Program-made: the position numbers and the translations under genes
The notes under the pieces: generated by a model
Database searches by the model: none
What the model saw: only the letters and a program-made list of their open reading frames with translations
Told to the model about the DNA's origin: nothing
Source: Tridacna crocea
Taxonomy: Eukaryota; Mollusca; Bivalvia; Cardiida; Cardiidae
DNA: 64,000 bases
Assembly: GCA_943736015.1 (NCBI GenBank)
Contig: OX031065.1
Span: forward strand, 50,942,992 to 51,006,991
Reading direction: 5' to 3'
Part shown: positions 12,257 to 21,880 of the stretch, piece by piece
Position numbering within the stretch: position 1 is the stretch's first letter
How the letters are laid out: each line of letters opens with the position of its first letter

Positions 12257-15200
12257 GTCAGACACCATATAAGCGACCAAGTGGGAATGCGATTAAAACC
12301 CCTACAAAGTTAAAAATAATTTTACATATCTATGTTGTGTTGACCCATTTTCTTTCCAACATCAATAAAGCCTTTTGTAGAAGGCGTGGATTCAGCAAGT
12401 GTAGATTAAGACTGGACTACCCGAATTGTACAGTCTGATATTGATATACACTGGTAGGAAAGGCAACCACAGTTGTTAAGATGCTTGCAGTGTTAAGTGT
12501 TTGCCTTCTTTATTCATTTAACTCTTTACCACATGACAAAATTTTAGACTGGTCCAAATTGAAAGCATTTGCAGACAACAAAATAAAGGTGACTGAAAAA
12601 TTGAAATTTGGTCTGGGAAGGGTAGAAAACTCTGTGGGAAAAGGAGAAAATGCTGGTTACCAGCATTTTCTCCTTTTCCTACAGTGTTTTCAAAAGGCTT
12701 CTTTCTCAGGGGCGTCAAAAGTAGGGATTGTGTGGTAATGGGTTAACAGAAATCAAATGACACCCCTCTCCCCCGAGAAAGGCTAAACGAAAGAATGTCT
12801 AAAATCCATCCCGGGTCGCTCGCTTTACCGTCGTCTGGTTGACCAGACCCAATCTGACGTTTCATATAAATAATCCTACGAAAAATCGGTGGAATCCACT
12901 AAAAATATTTTTTTATCACAAACATTAGATACCCGACAAATCCGAGCTGTAAAGAGATGAAAAATTAGAATTATCAGACCTCCTGTAAGCAGACGATATC
13001 AGCCGTTGAGCTTCGTATAGCATCGATGGTCCCTTGTAAACGCTCGAGTCTGTTGTTGAATGGGAGAGATGGTTCTACAGGAAGGTCGAAAAGAGCAGTG
13101 TTGAACGTGATAGCCTGTAAAGTATAAAGAAAATGATGTTTTGAACAATATAACATAATGGTCAATTAGCCCATCCTTGCAATACAATAATACCTTTAGC
13201 AGTTCTTTGCATAAGACTCATTCCAAGCCAAACGAGTCCAGGTTTCCCATGCGCAACTGCTGGATGACTACACCAGGACATTACCACCAAGTCACTGGGG
13301 TCGGATTAGGCAAAAATAGACCTGTGAAACCAATAATGGGGTCTGGGTATGTTACAATAGAATTCTATAAATGCAATTACTACAGATTGCAGAAGCCATT
13401 TTATTGGTTCCCGTATGATGGTTAACGACTAGCCCAAGTTTGAAGAAGATATGATAGTAAGCAAATACTTGAACCTTCAAGTAAATGTCTTCAGTAATGA
13501 GAGTTATGACAACGATTTTGTAAAATGTTGAAATATTTGAATATCCAAAGTCAAGAAGGGGCATTTATAACTGTTTGAAAGTACTTTGATACCTGTCCCT
13601 TTTTGCACGGGTTTTCCTTTTTGATAGCCAACACCATCTTCGCGAGCCAAGGTTACGATCACTACGTGGATCTTACCTTGGCTGATCGAGCCCGATTTCG
13701 AGATTCCCGCGACACGCCCCCATTGGATGCTGCTTATTATCTCCCTTTACATCATATTTCTTATAGCTAATGAAATGTCGTTTTACAAAACGCTTATGAA
13801 TACAATAATTCAACATGAAGCACTAACCATAAACGTACTTCGACATTCCGTGGTCAGGTGCTGGGATATAGCCTAAAATCACACTCTTGCACTCCGGATC
13901 ATTTACATTCACCTCTGTAGTGGGCTCAGAAAGTAGTCCGTCATTAGGTGATACTTTTGTCACATGACCAGAACAGAATCTGAATGATCCGGAGTGCAAG
14001 AGAGTGAAATGTGCAGTCTGGTAATCGATCAACGCCGCCATTTTGGATGTTGTGTTGCACGTGTAGTGATGTTTACGGGGCATTCAAAAGGGAAACTGGC
14101 TTTACGTGGTTTTGCCAGGGTGCATGATATATATGTTCCAGGTATGTTAACCAATCAGATCACGAGAAATTTCTTTGCAGTATGATAATATTATTTATTC
14201 GTGATTAATCGAAATTTAGTTTATACTTTGCGGTTGTTTATCGAGAAATTATGGAGGATTATGGTTTGATATTTCATGGTTACGACCAGTGAAAAATATC
14301 AATTTCATATTTTCTAACTCTTCAGATGAAGCTGGAAACAGTTATACCAATGCACTGGTTACCCAGGTAAACAGCGCGTGCCTTTCAACTAGATAGAAAC
14401 ATGGCGTAGTTTACACACATTGACCTAACATTTCTTGCGCTTCAAACCTTAAAGCGCTGGAACCAACCTAACTTGGTTTTATGGACAGTGTAGATTAAGA
14501 TCAGACTGCAGAGAACGTGCAGTCTGATCTTGCATCTACACTGCCCACTGTTTTGTTACATATTCTGGCCAAAAAAAAAAACATTGGCACAGCAATGCTT
14601 CAGGTATTTTTCTTATTTAGGTAAGACCTGTGTAATGCAGTTCCTGTGAAAATTCTAATTGGTTGATAACTGAGGATAAATAAGGATTTATGCAGAAATA
14701 ATATTTTTGCATATTTCTAATGGATCAGAAATTCCGTTTATGTCTATCTTGAAATTATTTTTTGATACATTTGTTAGTTTTCTGAAAAGGGAGGTAATTA
14801 TTATCCCTGTTTGAATTGAGAATATAGTGGTTTTAGATTTATAAATGATAATTCAAAGAAGGAAAAAAAATGGGAAAAAAAATGAATCGGTGAAAGTAGT
14901 TCAATAATACTCATTTTTAATTATAGCTAATTTTGCAGGATGATATTTTATCCATTACACAGGTCTTACCTTAAAAATGTCTCTTGTATTAATTCAGCAC
15001 TTTAAGGGTTAAATAATATTGTATTGCGTGTGGAGGTAGGTACGCCATGGGGAATTAAGGAAAGCATCTGAATTGGGTATTGACGAACATTACTATGAAG
15101 AAACATGGAATTGAAAGGTTTTTATCACAGATCGAAATTTATCTCATCGAGTGAAGATTATCGGTAAGATTCTCACGTGTGGCTGTGCCACACGTTAAAA

Positions 15201-16350
15201 TATTATGAATGTCATTCACTCGGTAAAATAAATTTCGATCTTTCACGGAAAAAAAAAAACCAAACCCACAAAGATTCTCTATGTATGAACTGGAGCAAGC
15301 AACGTTTGTAAGTACAATCCAGTATGACAACGACAGTATACCAGTTTGTAGAGTTTAACTAAGATGGTCAGTAGAACTACATAAAATAAAACTTTAATTG
15401 ATCTAATAAATGAAATTACAATTTTAAATGTTCGTATACAATAATTCCGGTATTCTACTCGTTTGTGCGTGTAAGTAAGAGGTTTTTTTCCCCCAATTAC
15501 ACAAGTGAATATAGACGGACGTTGATGTAAATAAACTTACTATCTATTCATCTATATCCTACCCTATGAATAGTATTGACTACCATACTAAAAAACAGAA
15601 AATTGTCAAATTTACAACCATTTACCTTCTTGATAAAACAGTACCCACGTTATCACGACCCTGGTGAGGACAATGTGCAAAAAGAAGAAACTGTTGCTTG
15701 CCAATACTTTCTTCTTTTCTCACGTTGTTTTCCTGGCTTTCCAGGCACAATTTTCAGTAAATGAACCTGATTTTTTTATCATCTGAGGTAATTTTAACCC
15801 TTAGGCTAAGCGTGACTCATTGGCCTTTTGCCGACAGTGTAGATCAAGATCAGACTGCACAGAACGTGCAGTCTGATCTTGGATCTACACTGTCCGATAA
15901 GGAGATATTTTTTCCAAAAACATAATTTTGAAATGGCACTGTTAACCCATTACCACACAATCCCTACTTTTCACGCCCCTGAGAAAGAAGCCTTTGGAAA
16001 ACATTTTGGGAAAAGGAGAACATGCTGGTGACCACCATTTTCTCCTTTTCCCACAATGTTTTCTACTCTTCATAAAACAAATTTCAAATTTTCAGTCACT
16101 TTTATTTGGTCGTCTGCAAATGCTTTCAATTTGGACCGGTTTAAAATTTTGTCGTTTGGTAATGAAATAAGTCTTTTACTATCGAATCGAAACATTTCAT
16201 TTTTTTTTTTTTTAATATACCAGGGTAAGGGTTAATATAGACGAGTCTGAAAACGTTTCGTCTAGTAAGCTTGTACTAATAGCAGCGTTATGATTGAAAC
16301 TATTTTCAGATGCCCAGAGAGTGTAGATCAAGATCAGCTTGCGCTCGTAG

Positions 16351-16390
<40 letters not shown>

Positions 16391-17741
16391 AAATATATAA
16401 GGTCACAGAAGGCAGGATCAGGGCCAAACAGATAAAAAAAAAGAAGTGTTAAAGAAATTTAAATGTCTTAACACAGTCCCGAGTATAACAACTTTGAAGA
16501 AAAACGCCTATGGAATTCATTTAGGGAACAGGCAAAAAATGCAGGTAACCAGCATTCTCTCCTTGTCCTACTGTATAAAGGACAAATTATATAAATTGAG
16601 TCACGTCGTGCACATTGTTGTCTGCAATTGTTTCCAATTTGGCGAGTTTACTTTCGTATTAAGTGTTAGAGTTGAACTTTACTCTGTTAGGGTCGATCCA
16701 AAGCTCTCTTGTGGTCTCTGTTAGGCACGATCCAAAGTTCTTTTGTGGACACATAATTCAAATTTATTGGACAAAATTTAAAGCTTGCTGATTCATCTAC
16801 ACTCTCCATAACATGGAAACTCTTGCGGCTAAATTAACTTTGCACTAGCAATACTTTGGTGTCTATCGTCGGCTTGAACTTTTCCATTTAATTCATTTGG
16901 CAGTAAAACAGTTGACTATAAAATCTTATTCCTTCATCTTTTACTCAACTTTCCATAAAAATCACTTTCTACTTTTCCCCGCAGTGGCAAATATTCAAAG
17001 CCTGTCACCATGGTTACCTCTAGAACAACGAAGCCAAGTGCACCCAATCGAAATTCGATACCGTGTCCTATTGGTTACAAGACGTCCATTTAGCAGCTCA
17101 GCTAAAGAGCCCGGCTTCGTTACTAGACGTATAGCAGGCCCGCAGGAACAGGGGGGCTAGGGGAGGCTCAGCCCCCCGATAATTTTGAAAATTATAGTAA
17201 CTAAAATATGAGTTTTTAGCGCAATGCAACTACCACGCAAAAAAATCTCAGTAGTTCGAAGTTAGCCCCCCCCCCCCCCCCCCATCTTGAAATGCTTCCT
17301 ACGTGGCTGTATAGTTACCAGCTAGCTAAAAAGCCAGGCTTCGACTTTTAAACCTTTGCCACATAAGGCATTTCAATGGTATCTCTAATGGACACTAAAT
17401 TGCAGCAAGGATGAGGCCGTTTCTTACGTGTATGTTACACCTTTTGATAGCATAGAAAAACATTGTGACAAAAGGTGAAATTGCTCGTCACGAGCAATTT
17501 CACCTTTTGTCACAATGTTTTCTAAAGGCTCCTACAAGTAATGTGTAGAAATGAGTATCTATGGAGTAAAGGTTAATTGAGTAGTCAACTGATCAGTGAT
17601 AAAGGAAAAACACAAAGCTGACCGTATCTTAAATATAATTACGTAGTTCACACATACCCGTATTCTATCTGTGGTATGACCAGCACCAAAAACTCCATTT
17701 CCGAACAGAGTAAAAAAACACAGTAAAAAAATTAAAACCAT
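4864..17741 (-). CDS. Gene A: tandem paralogue of gene B, 5' part (exons 1-4)
   Basis: Exons 17741-17658, 13114-12980, 7393-7273 and 5065-4864 encode residues 1-181 of a second secreted EEP protein. Exon lengths (84, 135, 121, 202 nt) and phases equal those of gene B. N33 (AITFN) and E73 (CLQE) are intact, and all seven Cys of exon 4 are kept. By hand count about 139 of 181 residues are identical to B. Exons 5-9 are not in the window. In B exon 5 lies about 5.5 kb beyond exon 4, so the equivalent here would be off the left edge. No frameshift or stop is seen in the visible part, so it is probably functional. Confidence 0.88.
5112..5340 (-). mobile_element. tRNA-derived SINE, family S1
   Basis: On the minus strand an A box (GTGAGGTAGAGCGTCGG) and B box (GAGTTCGATACC) are followed by a unique body ending in 'cttgtttctcaatcgatg'. 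The copy at 28800 shares the 3' end. It sits upstream of gene A exon 4. Confidence 0.65.
5698..5920 (+). mobile_element. PB-type MITE, hybrid core, decayed right end
   Basis: Begins TTAACCCTTTCCCAAATGAC. The arm resembles PB-1, but the core is AATTGCTCGTTACGAGCAATT as in PB-2. The right end reads GGGAAAGAGTAAA, so the TTAA is mutated there. Confidence 0.65.
6124..6370. mobile_element. MITE family M6
   Basis: Terminal inverted repeat 'aggggcattcggaaatttgc' / 'gcaaatgtccgaatgcccct'. Inner inverted blocks 'cagcctgcgcagtccgcgca' and 'gtagcccgcgcagattgcgc' each form their own GC-rich hairpin. Lies in intron 3 of gene A. Confidence 0.72.
6492..6745. mobile_element. MITE family M6, second copy
   Basis: Same plan as 6124-6370, 120 bp away: 'aaaggggcattgggaaattt' to 'cgcaaatgtccgaatgccct'. 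A short related palindrome ('cccatgtcagcctgcgcagg') is at 62925-62955. Confidence 0.72.
7273..7393 (-). CDS. Gene A exon 3
   Basis: Residues 74-113 (VWIGNDLEIILDQLDDVYGF to SIANVEG). Acceptor is ttgttacag|GTT; donor is G|gttagtg. It differs from gene B at only four residues. Confidence 0.9.
7394..9496. other. Gene A intron 2, left part
   Basis: Holds a CT microsatellite and a decayed PB core at 9425-9480. An open frame on the plus strand (8582-9136) resembles no known protein. Nothing else supported. Confidence 0.5.
8185..8225. repeat. (CT)n microsatellite
   Basis: About 20 CT units. Other CT/GA runs: 16353-16386, 30609-30664, 34527-34578, 36528-36573, 51066-51113, 51941-51965. Confidence 0.95.
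9870..10087 (+). other. Promoter-like segment and 37-codon ORF in arm A
   Basis: TATATAAAG at 9870-9878 is followed about 100 nt later by an ATG at 9974. This opens a 37-residue, charged reading frame (MPTKDSDKAKDKALAPMCKR...) ending at TGA 10085-10087. The same layout recurs in the inverted arm. No known protein was recognised; could be a captured 5' gene end or chance. Confidence 0.4.
10832..11049 (-). other. Promoter-like segment and 36-codon ORF in arm A'
   Basis: Inverted counterpart of 9870-10087: a TATATAAAG near 11041-11049, ATG at 10942 and TGA at 10834-10832. It encodes MSTKGDDKDKDKALAPMCKR and then a similar tail. The frame is kept open although the arms differ by several substitutions and a codon. 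Confidence 0.4.
12184..12258. repeat. (GA)n/(GACA)n microsatellite
   Basis: GA-rich tract passing into about eight GACA units (12226-12257). Confidence 0.9.
12528..12746 (-). mobile_element. PB-1 MITE, reverse orientation
   Basis: TTAA at 12528-12531 and 12743-12746. The core carries the complementary centre (ATGCTGGTTACCAGCAT), which marks orientation. Lies in intron 2 of gene A, about 230 bp from exon 2. Confidence 0.8.
12980..13114 (-). CDS. Gene A exon 2
   Basis: Residues 29-73 (AITFNTALFDLP to ADIVCLQE), with the first-strand Asn and the catalytic Glu. Acceptor is tttacag|GCT. Donor is GAG|gtctga; reading through would hit TGA at once, which supports the exon end. Confidence 0.9.
13632..13815. 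mobile_element. MITE family M8, one end
   Basis: 'catcttcgcgagccaaggtt' and 'gatcactacgtggatcttac' define the terminus; the other end is missing. Confidence 0.6.
13882..14006. mobile_element. 125-bp terminal-inverted-repeat element
   Basis: 'cactcttgcactccggatca' is inverted as 'tgatccggagtgcaagagag'. A single such end also occurs at about 826-848 ('aatgatccggagtgcaagag'). Confidence 0.55.
14484..14547. repeat. 62-bp palindrome (family P62)
   Basis: Near-perfect inverted repeat GGACAGTGTAGATTAAGATC...CAGTCTGATCTTG...CTACACTG with a tiny loop ('agaacgt'). The same unit recurs at 15832, 20547, 43357, 43562, 55790, 57437 and 61104; it is a family with no internal sequence at all. Confidence 0.75.
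14618..14995. mobile_element. MITE family M10
   Basis: Ends 'taggtaagacctgtgtaatg' and 'cattacacaggtcttacctt' are inverted. The 57713 element is the same sequence in reverse orientation, including 'gcagaaataatatttttgca'. Confidence 0.72.
15128..15252. mobile_element. MITE family M4, hairpin part only
   Basis: Inverted repeat of about 110 bp: 'gatcgaaatttatctcatcg' ... 'aaataaatttcgatctttca', with inner arms 'cggtaa.attctcacg' around 'tgtggctgtgccaca'. Confidence 0.65.
15832..15896. repeat. P62 palindrome
   Basis: CGACAGTGTAGATCAAGATC, centre 'cacagaacgtg', complement to CTACACTGTCCG. The best-conserved copy. Confidence 0.75.
15942..16170 (+). mobile_element. PB-1 MITE
   Basis: Left end TTAACCCATTACCACACAAT. 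The core is slightly broken ('catgctggtgaccaccatt'). The right end has lost the TTAA (GGTAATGAAATAAG). Confidence 0.7.
16468..16680 (+). mobile_element. PB-1 MITE remnant
   Basis: Degenerate copy recognised by TTAACACAGTCCCGAG, 'atgcaggtaaccagcatt' and 'attgttgtctgcaattgttt'. Right end not definable. Confidence 0.5.
17348..17576 (-). mobile_element. PB-2 MITE, reverse orientation, next to gene A exon 1
   Basis: TTAA at 17348-17351 and 17573-17576. The core hairpin 'ggtgaaattgctcgtcacga' and its complement are perfect and bordered by 'acattgtgacaaaa'. The element lies 82 nt from the splice donor of gene A exon 1, so its hairpin would be in the primary transcript. Confidence 0.8.
17658..17741 (-). 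CDS. Gene A exon 1: signal peptide exon
   Basis: Residues 1-28, with a hydrophobic signal peptide (MVLIFLLCFFTLFGNGVFGA) then GHTTDRIR. Donor is CGG|gtatgtg, phase 0. It differs from gene B exon 1 mainly by Leu/Phe swaps in the hydrophobic core. A PB-2 MITE sits 82 nt inside intron 1 (17348-17576). Confidence 0.9.
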
Positions 17742-18620
17742 ATTTACTGTTCCAGTTTCCTTTGTCATATACGGAGTAAAAAAAATAGAGTTTTGGGTCG
17801 GTGAACAGATAATATTACATTCAGGTCTACATGAGTTTCCGATCAACCGTGTCGATATGCTTTCAACAAGAGTTATTGTCCTGATGAAGAGGTAAATATA
17901 TAGAGGATATTTGTTCTTTTTTTCGATAAAAGATAAAAATCTATTTCATCGAGTGAAAACCATCGGTAATATTTTCACGAGATGAAATAAATTTCGATCT
18001 TTCACCGAAAAAAAAAAACAAGTACATGTATTCTATATTTATGCTTTTAACCTTTTTTGGGAGTAGCTTTATCAAAATCCGGTACATTTCTTTTCCGTTA
18101 TTCCCCGTGGCGTACCCCTCGCGCATAGCAACACATTACAATATTACGTCAAGCGCGAGAAATGGAAGGTATATGACATCATATTTCCCATCTGGTTGTG
18201 AGGCACGCGCAATTAACCTAGGCAACAAGAACGTGAAAATCAGTATTTTCACTGGTAGTACCAGCGTAAGATCGAAAATTATTTTCACTGCCATTTCTCG
18301 ATATCCTACCGGGAAGCATGAAATAATATATAGGAATACATCGGCAAAGTTTCTAAGTTTAATTGTATAATTAGAAGCAGTCCATGGGCAGATGTACAGT
18401 AGTGTACAGCTGAAGACCACGGGTCAATTTTTGTCCGAACAGTTCACTTGGACTCCTATGTTTGTGTAAATTGCATATATTTCGGAAGGAGGACGGCGCC
18501 CAATCAAATTGATTTGTGACATCTCGATATAGTATCCACCAATCAAATTTCGTATCAAGTTTAACCCACGTGATGGTCATTGTGTCATTTTACTGGTCTG
18601 CTATCTTTACCTCTTTCACT
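17742..18620 (-). promoter_or_regulatory. Gene A 5' flank, homologous to gene B 5' flank
   Basis: Segments 17745-17900 and 18370-18610 align by eye with 44590-44700 plus 45095-45160, and with 45220-45440, upstream of gene B. Shared strings include 'gatcaaccgtgtc', 'ttgtccga' with 'cagttcact', and 'aatcaaatttcgt'. In A the homology is split by a 416-bp MITE at 17920-18335; relative to A, B holds an extra segment of about 390 bp at 44700-45090. The block must contain the ancestral promoter. No clear TATA box was seen in A. Confidence 0.6.
17920..18335 (+). mobile_element. MITE family M4, long form, in the gene A 5' flank
   Basis: Hairpin head ('ctatttcatcgagtgaaaac' to 'aaatttcgatctttcaccga') joined to a body of about 330 bp: 'cgttattccccgtggcgtac', 'acgtcaagcgcgagaaat', 'ttctcgatatcctaccggga'. 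It interrupts sequence shared with the gene B flank, so it inserted after the duplication. Confidence 0.72.
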
Positions 18621-18788
18621 GCCAAAGTAGAATTGGAAAATTTTTGTAAACGGCGAATCAAGATCAGACTGAACTTCTGAACGTGTAGTCCGCTGACGTA
18701 TCATGATGCTAAAAGTTAACCAAAATCGTCTTCAGTTTCAACGAAACTATATTTTAACTCTTAGTCACTGTTCACGACACGTGGAGTC

Positions 18789-18994
18789 TGTTACGGGAGG
18801 CCACTCCTTCCTGCATGGCATACTCCCGTTTTAAATACAATACCTGGCTACTGCGTCGGAGAGATATCTCTTTGGCTCAGTGGTTAGGGTATTGGCTTTG
18901 CGTCCGGGAGTTCGGAGTTCGAATCCCGCTCCGATCCATATTTCTTCCATGCATTTATTCATTTGTTTCTTTGTTACGGACTTTGTTCGTAAGA
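18789..18994 (+). repeat. 5' LTR of the TRIM, with tRNA-like module
   Basis: Begins TGTTACGGGAGG and ends GTTCGTAAGA, so the ends are imperfectly inverted. The A box TGGCTCAGTGG and the B box GTTCGAATCC are spaced as in a tRNA gene, and TCGGAG/CTCCGA could form an acceptor-like stem. The Pol III motif therefore sits inside the LTR itself. Confidence 0.85.
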
Positions 18995-19012
18995 TGGGGG
19001 CTCGTCCGGGAT
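18995..19012 (+). promoter_or_regulatory. Primer-binding site (tRNA-Pro)
   Basis: TGGGGGCTCGTCCGGGAT abuts the 5' LTR. It is the complement of the 18 3'-terminal nt of tRNA-Pro, known as the minus-strand primer of gammaretroviruses. It shows reverse transcription by an LTR-type mechanism, not LINE-driven SINE retroposition. Confidence 0.88.
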
Positions 19013-19110
19013 TGGCCATTGAGCCATTAATCCCATTTGTTGTCCAAAATTGGACTTCCTGCCTAATAAGGCTTTGAGTCATCAATAAATGATGACTTTA
19101 AGAGGGGGTG

Positions 19111-19316
19111 TGTTACGGGAGGCCACTCCTTCCTGCATGGCATACTCCCGATTTAAATACAATACCTGGCTACTGCGTCGGAGAGATATCTCTTTGGCTC
19201 AGTGGTTAGGGTATTGGCTTTGCGTCCGGGAGTTCGGAGTTCGAATCCCGCTCCGATCCATATTTCTGCCATGCATTTATTCATTTGTTTCTTTGTTACG
19301 GACTTCGTTCGTAAGA
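19111..19316 (+). repeat. 3' LTR of the TRIM
   Basis: Same length as the 5' LTR. Differences seen are one in the 'cccg(t/a)tttaaat' tract, one in 'atttct(t/g)cc' and one in 'gactt(t/c)gttcg'. A and B boxes are both intact. Confidence 0.85.
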
Positions 19317-20546
19317 AGTCCGATATTGGATCAACTACGTCCCCTGACGTTACCTGAAGCTAAAAGTTGACCAATATCGTCTCCACACTTTCAACGAAAG
19401 TATATTTTAACTCTTTGTCATTGTTGACGACAGGTGGAGTCCGATCTTGATCAACTACGTACGCTGCCGTTACCTGAAAATAAAAGTTGACCCAAATCGT
19501 CTTCACTTTCAACGAAAGTATATTTTAACTATTTGTCACTGTTGATGACACGTGGAGTCCGATCTGGGATCAACTACGTCCCCTGACGTTACCTGAAGCT
19601 AAAAGTTGTCCAAAATCGACTCCACTTTCAACGGAAGTATACTTTAACTCTTAGTCACTGTTGACGACACCTGGACTCCGATCTTGGATCAACTACGTAC
19701 GCTGACGCTACCTACTGCTAAAAGTTCACTAAAATGGTCTCCAGCTTCATCGAAAGTATACTTTAACTCTTAGTCACTGTTGACGACAGTGGAGTCCGAT
19801 CTGGGATCAACTACGTACGCTGATGTTACCTAATGCTAAAAGTTGACCAAAATCGTCTCCAGTTTCAGCGAAAGTATACTTTAACTCTTTGTCACTGTTG
19901 ACGACACGAGCGGGTTGATCTGTGATGAATCCAGCATTGTATTTTTGATCTATGCAAGACAAGATTCTCACTGTTGACAATACGTGGAGTCCGATCTTGG
20001 ATCAAGATCGTCCGCTGACGTTACCTAATGCTAAAAGTTCACCAAAATCGTCTCCAGTTTCATCGAAAGTATACTTTAACTCTTTGTCACTGTTGACGAT
20101 ACGTGGAGTCCGATTTTGGATCAAGTTCGTCCGCTGACGTTACCTAATGCTAAACGTTCACCAAAATCGTCTCCAGTTTCATCGAAAGTATACTTAACTC
20201 TTTGTCACTTTTGACGATACGTGGAGTCCAATCTTGGATCAACTACGTCCGCTGACGTTACCTAATGCTAAACGTGCAGCAAAAACGTCTCCAGTTTCAT
20301 CGCAAGTACACTTTAACTCTTGGTCAGTTTTGACGACACGTGGAGTCCTATCGTGGATCAACTACGTCCGCTGATGTTACCTGATGCTAAAAGTTGACTA
20401 AAATCGTCTCCAGTTTAATCGAAAGTATACTTTTACTCTTTGTCACTGTTGACGACAAATGCGGTTTGATCTCTAATGAATCAAGCACTTTATTTTTGAT
20501 TAAGGCAAGACTAGATTCGCAATGTTGACGACACCAGAACCTTATT

Positions 20547-20613
20547 TGGACAGTGTAGATCAAGATAAGACTGCACAGAACGTGCTGTCTGATCTCTGAT
20601 CTTTACTTTCCAC
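20547..20613. repeat. P62 palindrome, right arm mutated
   Basis: GGACAGTGTAGATCAAGATA with right arm 'ctgatctctgatctttactt'. Follows the end of the 118-bp minisatellite. Confidence 0.65.
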
Positions 20614-21048
20614 CACTTTATTATGGATTAAGGCCAAATTGTCACTTCGTATTGCAGTGGAACTATATTCAAAGCCAATGAAAAAGTGTAAAATACTTAC
20701 AGGGTAGTGAAAGCGTGAAAATGTTTGAGAAGACTTCACCGCCTATTTATTTGGCATCGAAAGCCTTAATTTATAACAGCAAAACAGTTGGGTTCTTCAC
20801 TGTTTACACTATCGTCAAGAATCATTTACTTTGGCAACAAGAAAACTTGATTATTTACCGCAAAACTCAAGTTGAAAGTTCTCGTAATTGACATCTGTTA
20901 GCAGACTAGGAGCCAAAAGAGAAAACGTCTGCTTCAAGATTTTTTCCTTTTTTCCCACGATGTTTTCAAAAGCCTTTTTCATCAGCGTCGTTAAAGCACA
21001 GGAGAGTTTGGTATAGTGTTTGTGTTGGTTTTAGTAAACACATACAAT
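20614..21048. other. Spacer downstream of gene B
   Basis: Only a decayed PB-1 core (20890-21000) is seen. Confidence 0.5.
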
Positions 21049-21277
21049 TTAACTCATTTCCAAACAACAAAATTTTAGGCTTGTCCAAATCGAAAGCATT
21101 TGCAGACGACAAAATTAAAGTGAGTGAAAATTTGAAATTTGTTTTGTGAAGGGTAGAAAACACTGTGGGGAAAGGAGAAAATGCTGTTTACCAGCATTTT
21201 CTCCTTTTCCCTCAGTGTTTTTAAAAGTTTTCTTTCTCAGGGGCGTCAAAAGTAGGGATTGTGTGGTAATGGGTTAA
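21049..21277 (-). mobile_element. PB-1 MITE, reverse orientation
   Basis: TTAA at 21049-21052 and 21274-21277. Core 'aaaatgctgtttaccagcatt' has one mismatch. It lies about 600 bp beyond the gene B stop codon; a more decayed core lies just before it, at 20890-21000. Confidence 0.78.
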
Positions 21278-21880
21278 GTCATGGTAAAATAATACGGTAT
21301 AATTCCTGGTTAAAACTTAGCACAGTCACACGAATTAATTGATACATGTATCTGGATACTATGCCATTTTACAATGAAGCAGAAAAAAAATAAACCATGC
21401 AAAGCAACACAATCAAAACGAGCAAGCAGACATTGCTTTTCGAAATCGCTGCTAAACATCTGGGTTACTTACAGGGCAAAGATATACAACAAACACCGAA
21501 CACACAAGCACAAAATGTGACAGAAAGAACATGTATTTGTTTAATTACCTTTGCAGAGCTTAATTCTAAATTAAATTATTCAGTCAGTCATTCAAGGGAG
21601 TTGGGTGCGAGAGAATAAAGTAGTATGCTTTTGCCTTATATTAAAAACCTTACTGAATTTTGAGACCAATCATATGCCTTATTTCCTTTCAGTGTGGACG
21701 AATCAACAGGTTTAAGTACATGTACATCCGTGTCTTAAAGCCTTAGTATATCTGAAGTCAAAAACAGCTTTGCGCTGGTCGCTCAATAGATAAAACATTT
21801 CAACAGTCCAATATTGAAACATCAATAGTCCAAATTATAACAATTTCACCGGAAAATCAGAAGATCAGTTAGTTTAAGGT
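21278..21880. other. Gene B 3' flank, probably including the 3'UTR
   Basis: Unique AT-rich DNA next to the stop codon at 21881. No repeat family was recognised and no canonical polyadenylation signal near the stop on the minus strand was accepted. Confidence 0.4.

Larger units (their letters stand above)
18789..19316 (+). mobile_element. TRIM-type LTR retrotransposon with tRNA-like LTRs (528 bp, complete)
   Basis: Two direct LTRs of 206 bp (18789-18994, 19111-19316) differ at only 3 positions by eye and flank a 116-bp non-coding interior. The base after the 5' LTR begins TGGGGGCTCGTCCGGGAT, an 18-nt primer-binding site complementary to the 3' end of tRNA-Pro, the one used by MLV-type elements. 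AAGAGGGGG immediately before the 3' LTR is the polypurine tract. A 4-bp direct repeat AGTC flanks the element, and the host minisatellite reads GGAGTCCGAT, so the target-site duplication is clear. Each LTR contains Pol III-like A and B boxes. No gag or pol: it depends on an autonomous relative. Near-identical LTRs imply a young insertion. Confidence 0.88.
18650..20525 (+). repeat. ~118-bp minisatellite (interrupted by the TRIM)
   Basis: Repeated units carry 'gtggagtccgatctt', 'actacgt..gctgacgtt', 'gctaaaagttgacc' and 'actttaactctttgtcactg'. Successive 'ggagtccgat' marks fall about 117-119 bp apart from 19436 to 20340. Two units carry a variant 'gatctgtgatgaatc' block (near 19915 and 20470). 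The TRIM sits in the first unit. Confidence 0.85.

Noticed and set aside
18815-19370. Two tandem SINEs at the TRIM locus
   Set aside because: First impression from the tRNA-like parts; rejected because PBS, PPT, LTR length identity and the 4-bp target duplication show an LTR element.
21760-21800. Minus-strand 'LSDQRK' as the catalytic SDH of gene B
   Set aside because: Lacks the His and has no splice acceptor in phase; superseded by exon 9.
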